Notes: generated by a model not told the origin, from the sequence alone. Positions 26,079-34,678 are shown, numbered from the stretch's first letter. The stretch: 64,000 nucleotides of DNA from Cellulomonas sp. Root485 (GCF_001426705.1 NZ_LMFC01000001.1:843102-907101), one strand, 5' to 3'. Translations and numbers: made by a program.

Positions 26079-28010
26079 ATGCAGCCGATCAACCGACGCC
26101 GAACCTCCACGCTCGCCCTCCTTGCCGCAGGCGCCCTCGTCCTCGGCATCGCAGCCCCCGCCCCGGCCGAGGAACCCGACGGCCAGGTGCACTTCGCACC
26201 CGTCCGCAGCAACCTCGCCGCGAAGCCGTGGGTCACGGTGAGCGCCACCGCCGAGCAGGCTCGTGCGGGGCTCGCCGTCGACGGCGACCCGGCGACGGCA
26301 TGGGCCGCGCGCGGCAAGGGCCGGCACTCCCTCGTCCTCGACCTCGGCGGGGCGTACGACAACATCCGGAAGGTCGGTCTCGTCTTCCCCGACGCGCACG
26401 GCACCTACCGGTACGTGGTCGAGGCCTCCCCGGACGGTGACACGTGGCAGACCCTGGTCGACCGGAGGAAGAACAAGCAGGCGGGCCGCGGCGAGGAGCA
26501 CCTCGTCGCGCACGCCGGGATCGCCTTCCTGCGGGTCACGATCACCGACGTGTCCCCGGGCGCCGTCGCCGGCATCAGCGAGCTGTCCGTGTGGAACTAC
26601 CTGCGCGACGACGTCGTGCTGGGCGCGGACATCTCGTACGCCGACCAGAACGACGCCCAGGGCCTGACCTACGTCGTGGACGAGGGTGCCGCGCCGGTGC
26701 CGATCCTCGACGCGGCGGCGGACGCCGGCATGGAGTACGTCCGCCTGCGCGTGTTCAACGACCCGCGCGACGAGCGGACGGGGGAGTACCTGGAGCCCGC
26801 GTACCAGGGCCCGGAGCGCACCCTCGACGTCGCGCGCAAGGTCGTCGAGCAGGGCATGGGCCTGGGCATCGACCTGCACTACGCCGACTCGTGGGCCGAT
26901 CCGAGCAAGCAGGCGAAGCCCACCGCGTGGCGCGAGCTGCCCTTCGACCAGCTGACCCAGGCGGTTTACGACTACACCTACGCGACCATCGACGCGCTCG
27001 TCGCCCAGGGCACCACTCCCGACAAGGTCGCGGTGGGCAACGAGCTCCTCAAGGGATTCATGTGGGGGAGCGAGCGTCCGCTGCCGTGGTTCGACGACGC
27101 GGCATGGTGCGGCACGTGCTACTTCAACCAGGACCCGTCGTTCGTCTCGCAGCCCGGCGGCGCCCTGCTCTGGGACTACTGGGGCTCGGACGTCCCGGCC
27201 GAGCAGGCCGCCTACGACGCCGCCTGGGACCGGTTCACCACCCTCCAGGCGTCCGGCATCAAGGCCGTCCGGGATGTCGCGGCGGCCCACGGCGAGGACA
27301 TCCAGGTCGAGACCCACGCGATCATCGACAACGGGAAGGTCGACCAGACGCTCGAGTTCTGGGACCAGTTCCTCACCCGGCTGCACGCCAAGGGCCAGGA
27401 CATCGACGTGATCGCGCACTCCTACTACCCCGACTGGCACGGGACGCCCGAGCACTACGAGGCGAACCTGCACCAGGTGGCCGCGGCGCACCCGGGCTAC
27501 GCCATGGAGATCGCCGAGACGTCGCACCCGTCGAACGACTGGGACGGCCTGCCGGTCCCGAACTCGCCCTACCCCAAGACGGCGGAGGGTGCCGGCCTCT
27601 TCCTCCAGGAGGTCTTCCGGATCGCGAACGACCTGCCCGACAACCGCGGCGCCGGTGTCCTGGTCTGGGAGCCTGCGAACTGGCAGGAGATGATCGACTG
27701 GTCGAACAGTGCGTGGCCCGTGCTCACGTTCCACGAGACGATCGAGGTCTACGAGGCCAGCGACGCCGAGTTCGTGGTCGCCGACACCGTCTACCGGACG
27801 GTGCGCACCTCGAGCGCGCTCACGCTGCCGGCCACCGTCGACGTCCTCGACTCCGACGGCACGCTCCACGCGGTGCCCGTGACCTGGGACGCAGCCCCGG
27901 CCCGGTCGCCGTCGCGCCCCGGACAGGTCGTCGTCAGCGGCACCACGGCCGAGCACGGTCCGGTGACCGCGGTCGTGGACGTCGTCCGCAGAGCGCTCGC
28001 CACCTCCTGA
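26079..28010 (+). CDS. Secreted glycoside hydrolase family 53 endo-beta-1,4-galactanase
   Basis: The 643-residue protein begins with a Sec signal peptide (about 1-29, ending PAPAEE). An F5/8 type C (CBM32-like) domain follows at about 45-170, then the GH53 barrel (about 185-560) and a bacterial Ig-like (Big_4-type) domain at the end. GH53 hallmarks are GADISYADQ, YVRLRVFNDP, the acid/base Glu322 in AVGNELLKG and the nucleophile in MEIAETSHP (Glu480, with Glu477 nearby). It cuts beta-1,4-galactan side chains of pectin outside the cell into short oligomers. ATG 26079 has AAGGAC upstream; an earlier ATG at 26043 lies inside the operator and is unlikely. No cell-wall sorting signal is seen. It probably supplies substrate for the importer at 14341-17527. 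Confidence 0.93.
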   Translation: MQPINRRRTSTLALLAAGALVLGIAAPAPAEEPDGQVHFAPVRSNLAAKPWVTVSATAEQARAGLAVDGDPATAWAARGKGRHSLVLDLGGAYDNIRKVGLVFPDAHGTYRYVVEASPDGDTWQTLVDRRKNKQAGRGEEHLVAHAGIAFLRVTITDVSPGAVAGISELSVWNYLRDDVVLGADISYADQNDAQGLTYVVDEGAAPVPILDAAADAGMEYVRLRVFNDPRDERTGEYLEPAYQGPERTLDVARKVVEQGMGLGIDLHYADSWADPSKQAKPTAWRELPFDQLTQAVYDYTYATIDALVAQGTTPDKVAVGNELLKGFMWGSERPLPWFDDAAWCGTCYFNQDPSFVSQPGGALLWDYWGSDVPAEQAAYDAAWDRFTTLQASGIKAVRDVAAAHGEDIQVETHAIIDNGKVDQTLEFWDQFLTRLHAKGQDIDVIAHSYYPDWHGTPEHYEANLHQVAAAHPGYAMEIAETSHPSNDWDGLPVPNSPYPKTAEGAGLFLQEVFRIANDLPDNRGAGVLVWEPANWQEMIDWSNSAWPVLTFHETIEVYEASDAEFVVADTVYRTVRTSSALTLPATVDVLDSDGTLHAVPVTWDAAPARSPSRPGQVVVSGTTAEHGPVTAVVDVVRRALATS

Positions 28011-28029
28011 GCGCTCGCGCCTGACGCAC

Positions 28030-28064
28030 CGCCGGCGGTGACCCCTCGCGGGCCACCGCCGGCG
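28030..28064. terminator. Bidirectional terminator between convergent genes
   Basis: CGCCGGCGGTG (28030-28040) pairs perfectly with CACCGCCGGCG (28054-28064) around a 13-nt loop that can pair further. It lies between the ends of the GH53 and GntR genes. Confidence 0.75.
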
Positions 28065-28100
28065 CCGTGCATGCCTCCCGGTGGAGGTCGGCGCGCCTGC

Positions 28101-28862
28101 TCAGCGGCGCGGCTTGGTCCCGGAGTGGTCGGGCAGCCGTCGGCGCTGCCAGGCGTCGATGATGTGGGAGTACATCGCGCGCTCCGCCGCCTCGGTGGTG
28201 CCCGCCTCGATCGTCGCGAACACCGCCTCGTGCTCACGCAGCGTCTGCTCGTGGAACGACGGCGGCGTGGTGCCGTGGTAGCGCGCGCTGTCCCGCGCGC
28301 GCTCGAACAGCGACCGGGCGATGCTCTCGGCGAGGCGGTTGCCCGAGATCTCCATCACGATGTCGTGGAAGCGGACGTCGGCTGCGCCGAAGGTCGCGGG
28401 ATCGTCGAGGGAGGCGCGCATCGAGCCGAGGGTGTCCCGCAGCGCCGCGAGCTCCTCCGCTGTGCGGACGCGGGCGGTGTCCGCGGCCATGGCGGCCTCG
28501 AGGCGCGCGCGCACGATGCTGAGCTCGTCGAGGACCCCGAGCGTCTCGTCGTGCGCGATGAGCGCGGTGAGCACGACGCGGTCCATCATGTTCCACGACC
28601 GGGTCGGCTGGACGGTGGTCCCGCGGCCCTGGCCGACCGACACGAGCCCCTTCTCCTCGAGTCGCTTGACCGACTCGCGCAGGACCGTGCGGCTCACGCC
28701 GAACTGCTTCGCGAGCGGGACCTCCGGCGGCAGCGTCTCCCCGGGGGCGACCTGCCCCGTGACGATGACGTTCACCAACGCCTCGACGACCGCCACACCG
28801 AGACGCTGGGCGGGCATCCGGTCCTCGATGGACGGGATGCGCGGGCCGCCTGGGTCAACCAT
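28101..28862 (-). CDS. GntR family regulator, FadR subfamily (FCD domain)
   Basis: This 253-residue regulator has a winged helix-turn-helix (about 20-85; LPPEVPLAKQFGVSRTVLRES, split after VSRTV) and an all-helical FCD ligand domain (about 105-240; ADVRFHDIVMEISGN, YSHIIDAWQRRRL) of the type that binds sugar acids or other carboxylates, often with a metal. ATG 28862 is 6 nt from a TATACT -10, so the message is likely leaderless. It is divergent from an enolase-superfamily dehydratase gene. Its own promoter and the dehydrogenase promoter at 34650 carry nearly the same ACATGTGAyGT element, so it is the probable regulator of the whole 28101-36519 cluster. Confidence 0.92.
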   Translation of the reverse strand: MVDPGGPRIPSIEDRMPAQRLGVAVVEALVNVIVTGQVAPGETLPPEVPLAKQFGVSRTVLRESVKRLEEKGLVSVGQGRGTTVQPTRSWNMMDRVVLTALIAHDETLGVLDELSIVRARLEAAMAADTARVRTAEELAALRDTLGSMRASLDDPATFGAADVRFHDIVMEISGNRLAESIARSLFERARDSARYHGTTPPSFHEQTLREHEAVFATIEAGTTEAAERAMYSHIIDAWQRRRLPDHSGTKPRR

Positions 28863-28868
28863 GTCCGG

Positions 28869-28907
28869 AGTATATGCGGGTACGGCGGCTGTGTAGACAT
28901 GTGATGT
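28869..28907 (-). promoter_or_regulatory. GntR gene promoter with overlapping operator
   Basis: On the minus strand TCTACA (28897-28892) and TATACT (28874-28869) are 17 nt apart and lead directly to the GntR start at 28862. ACAT-GTG-ATGT (28897-28907), an 11-bp inverted repeat, touches the -35 element. The 17-bp stretch 28897-28913 matches 34646-34662 at 15 positions. Confidence 0.6.
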
Positions 28908-28964
28908 ATGCTCTTTAAGGGCGGTGCCGAAACCGTCCGCGCGCCGACGAGGACGTGTGAGCGA

Positions 28965-30137
28965 ATGCGAATCACCGGGTATCGAACCGTGACGACCCTG
29001 CAGGACTGGGGGCGGCCGGTCGGGGACGTCAACGGCTTCGTCCGGGACGGCATCACCGAGGTGCCCGTGGTCGTCGTCGAGACCGACGAAGGCCTCGAGG
29101 GTCTCGGCATCGGTTCCCACGCGGACATCGAGCGCATCTTCCCGGCGATCGAGGGCGAGGACCCGCGGGCCGTCGTCGCGCTGTACGACCGGATGATCGC
29201 CCGGGTGTTCAAGAGCGGCCACGGTGGTGCGACGTTCGGTGGCATCGGTGCCCTCGACATGGCCCTGTGGGACCTGAAGGCGAAGCTCGCCGACGAACCC
29301 CTCTGGCGCACGCTCGGCGCTCGGGACCGGTTCGTGCCCGCGTACGCGTCGGCGCTCGAGATCGCGATCCCCGACGACGAGCTGGACACCCTCTACGGCG
29401 AGTGGATCAGCCGCGGCTTCACCAGCGTCAAGGTGAAGGGCGGCCTGGACCTCGACAGCGACCTCGTCCGGCTGGCACGGGTGCGGGACATCTTCTCGGC
29501 CAACACACCGCGTCCGGGCATGATGCTGGACGCCAACGAGTCGTGGAACCGCAAGCAGGCGATCCGGTACATCTGCGCGGTCGAGCAGCACCTCGACCTG
29601 TCCTGGGTGGAGGAACCGCTGCGCAGGTGGGACGCCGACGGCCTCGCCATGGTCAGTCGGGCCGTTCGTGCAGGTGTGGCCACCGGGGAGAACCTCACCG
29701 GGCTGGAGCAGTTCAAGCCGTTGTTCGACGCGGGCGCCGTCGACATCGTCCAGGTGGGCAGCATGTGGGGGATCACGCACTTCATGCGGGTCGCGACCGT
29801 CGCGCACAGCCGAGACCTGCCGGTCAGCCCGGTCGGGTCGACGGCCAGCCCGGTGTTCCATGCGGCAGCGGCGGTGCCCAACCACCTCGCCGCCGAGCTG
29901 CAGGACCTCGGCGCCCCCCTCGGGATGACCGTCGACTACGAGATCGCGGACGGGGGCATCGTGCTGGGGGACAGGCCGGGTCACGGCACCACCATCGACG
30001 AGTCGCGCATCGCCCAGTCCGTGTCCCTGGACGGGTGGATGCAGGTCGCCGGGCCGCACGTCCGTCCCGATCGTGCCGGGCTGCGACTCGTCCCGGACGG
30101 CGCCGGACCCCACGAAGCCGGTCAGCCGCACCGATGA
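28965..30137 (+). CDS. Enolase-superfamily (mandelate racemase/MLE-like) sugar-acid dehydratase
   Basis: This 390-residue protein has the capping domain (about 1-120) and the modified TIM barrel of the mandelate racemase subgroup. The KxK motif is at Lys156/Lys158 (SVKVKGG). Metal ligands are Asp189 (MLDANESW), Glu216 (WVEEPL) and Glu242 (GENL). The usual His-Asp dyad is absent: the QPD position reads QVG (263-265) and the His of the PHGS motif is Val290 (SPVGS). Members typically remove the alpha proton of an acid sugar and eliminate water. ATG 28965 is preferred over ATG 28908, which lies in the promoter. It is divergent from its likely regulator and convergent, 11 nt apart, with the lactonase gene. 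An L-fuconate, L-rhamnonate or related dehydratase is likely; the exact substrate is open. Confidence 0.85.
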   Translation: MRITGYRTVTTLQDWGRPVGDVNGFVRDGITEVPVVVVETDEGLEGLGIGSHADIERIFPAIEGEDPRAVVALYDRMIARVFKSGHGGATFGGIGALDMALWDLKAKLADEPLWRTLGARDRFVPAYASALEIAIPDDELDTLYGEWISRGFTSVKVKGGLDLDSDLVRLARVRDIFSANTPRPGMMLDANESWNRKQAIRYICAVEQHLDLSWVEEPLRRWDADGLAMVSRAVRAGVATGENLTGLEQFKPLFDAGAVDIVQVGSMWGITHFMRVATVAHSRDLPVSPVGSTASPVFHAAAAVPNHLAAELQDLGAPLGMTVDYEIADGGIVLGDRPGHGTTIDESRIAQSVSLDGWMQVAGPHVRPDRAGLRLVPDGAGPHEAGQPHR

Positions 30138-30148
30138 CCCCGTCGACG

Positions 30149-30994
30149 TCACGCCAGCCCGTACGTGCGGATGGCGTTGCCGCCGTCGATCGCCGCGCGC
30201 TCGTCGGCTGACAGGTCGTCGGTGAGGTCCAGGTACGCCTCGAGCCAGGGGCCGTACCCGCCGGCGAGCTCGACGACCGGCCAGTCCGAGCCGAAGAGCA
30301 GCCGGTGCGGGCCGAACGTCGCCAGCGCGTGCTCGATGACGGGCCGCAGCCTCGGTGTCGACCAGCTGGACCAGTCGTCCTCGGTGACGAGGCCGGACAC
30401 CTTCATGGTGACGTTCGGGCAGCGCGCGAGGTCTGCGAGGTCGCGTGCCCAGGTGGCCGGCTCGGTGCTCCTGAGGGGCACCTTGCCGGCGTGGTCCAGC
30501 ACGAAGCGCGTCCCGGGCAGGTCGCGAGCGACCTCGGCGGCCATCGGGAGCTGGTGGTGGGCGATCAGCAGGTCGAACGTCAGGCCCGCGTCGCCGGTCG
30601 CGGCCAGACCTCGTCGCACGTCGTCCCGTGCGAGCCAGCGGGCGTCCGGCTCCACGAACGTGACGTGCCGGACGCCGACCAGGAGGTCGCCGCCCGGTGA
30701 CGCGCGCAGCGACCGGATCTGCGCCGGGACGTCCGCCGTGAGGTCGAGCCAGCCGACCACGCCGCGAACCGGGGCCAGGGTCCCTGCCGTCGCGAGCAGG
30801 TCGACGGTCTCGGAGGACTCGTTGACGCACTGGACGACGACGCACCCGTCGACACCGTGCGCCGCCAGCTCGGCCACGGCCGCGCCGGGCGGGAAGTCGC
30901 GATCGATGGCTGACATCTGCACGGGGTCGATCCACGGCTGCGGGTGCTCGTCCCGCTCCCACACGTGCAGGTGCGAGTCGAGGAGGCGTCTCAC
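30149..30994 (-). CDS. Amidohydrolase-family sugar lactonase (L-fuconolactonase-like)
   Basis: The 281-residue protein belongs to the COG3618-type amidohydrolase group. It begins DSHLHVWE with metal-binding His8 and His10, followed by HPQPWI, GVRH (His110), VLDHAGK (His168) and the end-of-barrel FGSDWP with Asp237. Characterised relatives open L-fucono- or L-rhamnono-lactones or pectin-derived lactones. The GTG start at 30994 overlaps the stop of the mutarotase gene as GTGA. Gene order binding protein, two permeases, mutarotase, lactonase on one strand gives a coherent route: import, anomer interconversion, then, after oxidation, lactone opening. Confidence 0.87.
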   Translation of the reverse strand: MRRLLDSHLHVWERDEHPQPWIDPVQMSAIDRDFPPGAAVAELAAHGVDGCVVVQCVNESSETVDLLATAGTLAPVRGVVGWLDLTADVPAQIRSLRASPGGDLLVGVRHVTFVEPDARWLARDDVRRGLAATGDAGLTFDLLIAHHQLPMAAEVARDLPGTRFVLDHAGKVPLRSTEPATWARDLADLARCPNVTMKVSGLVTEDDWSSWSTPRLRPVIEHALATFGPHRLLFGSDWPVVELAGGYGPWLEAYLDLTDDLSADERAAIDGGNAIRTYGLA

Positions 30995-31323
30995 GGCAGG
31001 TGCCAGAGCTCTTCGAGCCGGCGCCATCCGTCGGTCGGCGTCGCGGTGCGGCCGAACGGCGTCTGGCACGGGTCGGTCAGCGCGAGCCACTCCCGGGTGA
31101 CGGGATCGGCGTCCACCTCCGCCAGGTCCGTCTCGTGGTCGTCGCCGGTGTACTCGTAGTACCCGAACAGGGTGTCCTCGAGCAGGAAGATCGAGTAGTT
31201 GGTCACGTGGTGCGCCGAGAGCAGCGCCTCGACCTGCGGCCACACGTGCGCGTGCAGGCGGAGGTACTCCTCGCGTCGCTCGGGGACGACGTCGACGACG
31301 TAGGCGAAGCGCTGCGTGCTCAT
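30991..31323 (-). CDS. L-rhamnose mutarotase family protein (RhaM-like)
   Basis: This 110-residue alpha/beta-barrel protein matches the RhaM/DUF718 family: RFAYVVDVVPERREEYLRLH, HAHVWPQV, NYSIFLLEDTLFGYYEY and the closing ELWHLP. The conserved His in LHAHVWP and the Trp-rich C-terminus are present. The family equilibrates alpha and beta anomers of L-rhamnose or L-fucose. ATG 31323 overlaps the permease stop (ATGA) and its own stop overlaps the lactonase start. Its presence argues that the imported ligand is an aldose of the 6-deoxy type. Which sugar it prefers cannot be read from the sequence. Confidence 0.88.
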   Translation of the reverse strand: MSTQRFAYVVDVVPERREEYLRLHAHVWPQVEALLSAHHVTNYSIFLLEDTLFGYYEYTGDDHETDLAEVDADPVTREWLALTDPCQTPFGRTATPTDGWRRLEELWHLP

Positions 31324-32267
31324 TCCTTCGTCCCGCCCGCCGTGAGCCCGGCGACGAGGAAGCGCTGGGAGAACAGGAAGATGAGCAGGACCGGGAGGAC
31401 GGACAGGAGCGTCGCGACGGCCAGCGTGGGCAGCTCGATGGCGGTGACGCCGGCAGCGGTCGGGTTGAACGACGGGACGTTCGAGAGCAGGTCGGTGAGC
31501 CCGACCTGAATGGGTGACCCCTTGCCCGGGACGGTCAGGAACGGCAGGAAGAAGTTGTTCCAGTTCGCCACGAAGCTGAAGAAGCCGACCAGCGCGATCA
31601 CCGGCGTGGCCAGCGGCATCGCGACGCGAAGGAAGACCGCGAGCTCGCCGCAGCCGTCGATGCGGGCGGCGTCGAGGAGGTCCCGCGGGACGCTGGTCGA
31701 GAAGTAGATGTACGTCAGGTACACGCCGAACGGGAAGAAGGAGAACGGCAGGATCGCTGCGAGCGGCTTGCCGATCAGCCCGACGGTGGACAGCTCGAGG
31801 AAGATCGGCAGGACGAGAGCCGTGTTCGGGATGAGCATCACCACCAGCGTCGTGGTGAGCAGCAGGTGCCGTCCGCGGAAGCTGCTCAGGGCGAGCGCGT
31901 ACCCGGCCGGGACCGTGGTGACCAGCGTGATCACGAGCGCCGCGAGGGAGTAGTACGTCGAGTTGCCCAGCCACCGGAAGACGATGCCGTCCTGGAACGT
32001 GACGAGGGCGTTCCAGTTCGCCGCCAGGTCCGAGAACGACCCGGCCGTGAACGGGCCGGTGGTGATGAGGTCGTGCGGTGACTTGGTGGAGGCGAGCAGC
32101 AACCAGACGATCGGGATGACGAAGAACTGCACGAAGAAGACCGCCACGACGATCATCGCGACGCGGCCGAGCCACGCGCCCGGCGTCACGTCGCTCCTCG
32201 CCTCGCGGCGCTGCGCCTCGCGGGCGGCCGGGGTCGGGGCGCTGCGGGCGACGTCAGTCGCGCTCAA
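31320..32267 (-). CDS. CUT1 ABC importer permease, MalG-like
   Basis: The 315-residue permease has a cytoplasmic N-terminus of about 35 residues, six transmembrane segments and the EAA-type loop DLLDAARIDGCGELAVFLRV (about 207-226). ATG 32267 lies 14 bp inside the preceding permease gene, and its stop overlaps the mutarotase start. It works with the product of 32254-33192. As in the other CUT1 cluster of the window, no ATPase gene accompanies it. Confidence 0.92.
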   Translation of the reverse strand: MSATDVARSAPTPAAREAQRREARSDVTPGAWLGRVAMIVVAVFFVQFFVIPIVWLLLASTKSPHDLITTGPFTAGSFSDLAANWNALVTFQDGIVFRWLGNSTYYSLAALVITLVTTVPAGYALALSSFRGRHLLLTTTLVVMLIPNTALVLPIFLELSTVGLIGKPLAAILPFSFFPFGVYLTYIYFSTSVPRDLLDAARIDGCGELAVFLRVAMPLATPVIALVGFFSFVANWNNFFLPFLTVPGKGSPIQVGLTDLLSNVPSFNPTAAGVTAIELPTLAVATLLSVLPVLLIFLFSQRFLVAGLTAGGTKE

Positions 32268-33192
32268 AGAGTCCTCCTCGGACGACGAAGAACACGCTCA
32301 GGGACAGGGAGACGACGAGCAGCATCACCGCGATCGCGGCCGAGCCGTTGAGGTCCTGCTGCTTGAAGGCGAAGAGGTAGGCGAGCTGGTTGAGGGAGTA
32401 GTCGTTGGGCACCACGCCGTGGCTGGCCTGCGACAGCACCCGGGGCTCGACGAAGAGCTGGGTGCCGGCGGCGAGCGAGATGATCGCCATGTAGGAGATC
32501 CACTTGCGCAGCATCGGCAGCTGGATGTGCAGAGCGGTCCGGACGACGCCCGCCCCGTCGATGCGAGCCGCCTCGAGGACCTCGTGCGGGATGCTGTTCA
32601 GGGCGCCGTACATCACGACGATCCAGCCACCCGCGCCCGTCCAGAACGCCATCACGGCGAAGATGACCGGCAGGTTCCCCGGCGAGATCGTCTGCACGAA
32701 GCTGTCGAAGCCGAAGGCGTGCAGCACCCCGGAGACGGGGCTCACGGTGGGGTCGAGGACGAACAGCCACAGCACCACGGCCGAGGCGCCGGCGAGCGCG
32801 CCGGGGATGTAGTACACGAATCGCACGCCCGAGCTCAGCCACCGGACACCGATCTGGTGCACGAGCAGGGCGAGGACGGTGACGAGCACCAGCAGCGCGA
32901 CGAGCCAGATCGCGACGAACGCCGCGACGTGCTGGACCGCGGGCCAGAAGCGGAAGTCGTCGATCACGCGGCTGAAGTTCTCCACGCCGGAGAACGTGCC
33001 CTCGGAGGTGGTGAACGACATCCGCACGGCGTAGAGGGTCGGGAGCACGCCGAACGCCAGGGCGAGGAGCACGTAGCCGGAGACGAAGACGTAGGAGATG
33101 CGATGGCGGCTGGTCGACGACCGGGTACGGCCCACCCGCCGGTCCTGGGCTGCAGGACCGGCGGGTGGGGTGGTCAGCTGTGCGATCGACAC
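32254..33192 (-). CDS. CUT1 ABC importer permease, MalF-like
   Basis: This 312-residue permease has six transmembrane segments after a 30-residue cytoplasmic tail and an EAA loop around EVLEAARIDGAGVVRTALHI (about 207-226). GTG 33192 is separated from the binding-protein stop by one nucleotide. The conserved SLNQLAYLFAFKQQDLNGSA region lies before the last helix. It forms the membrane channel with the MalG-like partner. Confidence 0.92.
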   Translation of the reverse strand: MSIAQLTTPPAGPAAQDRRVGRTRSSTSRHRISYVFVSGYVLLALAFGVLPTLYAVRMSFTTSEGTFSGVENFSRVIDDFRFWPAVQHVAAFVAIWLVALLVLVTVLALLVHQIGVRWLSSGVRFVYYIPGALAGASAVVLWLFVLDPTVSPVSGVLHAFGFDSFVQTISPGNLPVIFAVMAFWTGAGGWIVVMYGALNSIPHEVLEAARIDGAGVVRTALHIQLPMLRKWISYMAIISLAAGTQLFVEPRVLSQASHGVVPNDYSLNQLAYLFAFKQQDLNGSAAIAVMLLVVSLSLSVFFVVRGGLFERD

Positions 33193-33193
33193 G

Positions 33194-34570
33194 TCAGCTG
33201 ACCTTGTAGCCGTTCGCCTGGGCCTCGTTCTTCAGCGCCGTCTCCCACGTCGGAAGCAGGTCGACCAGGCTCTCGCCGCCGGCGAGCTCGGGCGTGACCG
33301 CCTTCGCCCAGACCGACTCCTGGCTGAACCTCGGGTAGCCCCAGCCGTCCCAGACCATCGTGGCGGCCGTGCCGACGTTGTCGACGAAGTCCGAGGTGAA
33401 GAAGTTCGCCTCCGCCTGCTTGGCGAGCCACTTGTCGGCCGCGGCCGAGTAGGCGGGCAGGCCCGGGGCGAGGTCGACCTGGTACCGGTCGTCGCTGGTG
33501 ACGAACGTCAGGAACTCCTTGGCCGCCTCGAGGTTGGCGGAGTGCTGGGACACGAACCAGGTCCCGCCACCGACGTTGCCGGCGGCCGGGTCCTCACCGT
33601 CCCACGAGAGCGGCACGCCCGCGGTCATCGTGCCGGGTGCCGCGTTCAGCGAGTCCGCGTTCTGGAACAGGGCACCGGAGTACCAGACCGGTCCGGGGAG
33701 CATGAGCACCTTGCCGGCGTGCTTCTGCAGGAACTCGGGGCTGAAGACGCTCTCCTGGGCGAGCACACCTGCGTCGTTGAGTCCGTCGAGCACCTCGGCC
33801 ATGGCGACCGTCTTCGGGTCGGACGCGTCGGCGCTGAACTCGTCGGCACCGGTCACCGTGTTCATCGGGGCCTGGCCGCCCCAGAAGTACACCTCGGGGG
33901 TCCAGGAGTCGCCGATGGCGCCGACGATGTAGCCGGGGTGCTCGGTCGCGACCGTCGTGCCCAGCGCCTCGTACTCCTCCCACGTCGTGGGAGGCGTGTA
34001 GCCGAACTGGTCCATGAGCGACTTGTCATACCACGCGACCGTGGGCGCAAGGTCGTTGCGCAGCCCGTACACGGTGCCGTCGACGGTCAGCGGTGCGAGG
34101 GCACCCTCGGTGAAGCCGTCCAGGAACGAGCTGTCGAAGAGGCCCTTGTCGACCGGTGCCGCGAACGGCTCGGTGCCCTGGCTGGCCCACGCGGCGTCGT
34201 TGTTCTGCGTCGAGAACACCACGTCGGGCCACCCGCTGCCGGCCTGGTTGAAGGCTTCGATCTTGGTCTGGAAGGAACCGGAGCCGTCCGCTCCTCCGTC
34301 GTACGTCTCCACGTTCAGCTTCACGTCCGGGTTCGCCTCCTCGAAGGCGTCCACCGCGGGCTGGCGGGACGCGTCCACCCAGACGGTGATCGGCGCGGAG
34401 GGATCCTGCTCGACCGCGTCGAACCCGTAGGCGTCCGTCGAGCCGTCCGAGCCGCCCTCGTCCGAGGATCCCGAGCAGGCGCTGACGGTCAGGAGCGAGG
34501 CTGCGACCGCGGCCGCTACCAGGAGGTGACGGGGCTGCCTGAGGACGGCGCGCGAGGGCTGTCTGGTCAT
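33194..34570 (-). CDS. Extracellular sugar-binding lipoprotein of a CUT1 ABC importer
   Basis: The 458-residue lipoprotein has the lipobox VSAC (29-32, Cys32) and a Ser/Gly linker, then a family 1 solute-binding domain (ITVWVDASRQPAVDAFEEAN; WPDVVFSTQNNDAAWAS; LMLPGPVWYSGALF). ATG 34570 has AAGGAAC upstream. An in-frame ATG at 34645 lies on the shared operator and is unlikely to be used. It is the first gene of a five-gene minus-strand operon (binding protein, two permeases, mutarotase, lactonase), divergent from the zinc dehydrogenase gene. A 6-deoxyhexose or related aldose is the likely ligand. Confidence 0.9.
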   Translation of the reverse strand: MTRQPSRAVLRQPRHLLVAAAVAASLLTVSACSGSSDEGGSDGSTDAYGFDAVEQDPSAPITVWVDASRQPAVDAFEEANPDVKLNVETYDGGADGSGSFQTKIEAFNQAGSGWPDVVFSTQNNDAAWASQGTEPFAAPVDKGLFDSSFLDGFTEGALAPLTVDGTVYGLRNDLAPTVAWYDKSLMDQFGYTPPTTWEEYEALGTTVATEHPGYIVGAIGDSWTPEVYFWGGQAPMNTVTGADEFSADASDPKTVAMAEVLDGLNDAGVLAQESVFSPEFLQKHAGKVLMLPGPVWYSGALFQNADSLNAAPGTMTAGVPLSWDGEDPAAGNVGGGTWFVSQHSANLEAAKEFLTFVTSDDRYQVDLAPGLPAYSAAADKWLAKQAEANFFTSDFVDNVGTAATMVWDGWGYPRFSQESVWAKAVTPELAGGESLVDLLPTWETALKNEAQANGYKVS

Positions 34571-34645
34571 GTGTCCCAGTTCCTTCTTCCTTGGAGAAAC
34601 AGGCGTCCCAGCAATGGGCGGGACCGGCGAGGAGCAGTAGATCAT

Positions 34646-34678
34646 ACATGTGACGTTTGCTCAATTGTCCGGTAGAGT
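34646..34678 (+). promoter_or_regulatory. Dehydrogenase promoter with the GntR-type element
   Basis: ACATGTGACGTTTGCTC (34646-34662) matches 15 of 17 bases of the element at 28897-28913. It contains a -35-like GTGACG (34650-34655), 17 nt before TAGAGT (34673-34678). The element overlaps the -35 box, so a bound regulator would repress the zinc dehydrogenase gene and perhaps the divergent importer operon. Confidence 0.6.
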
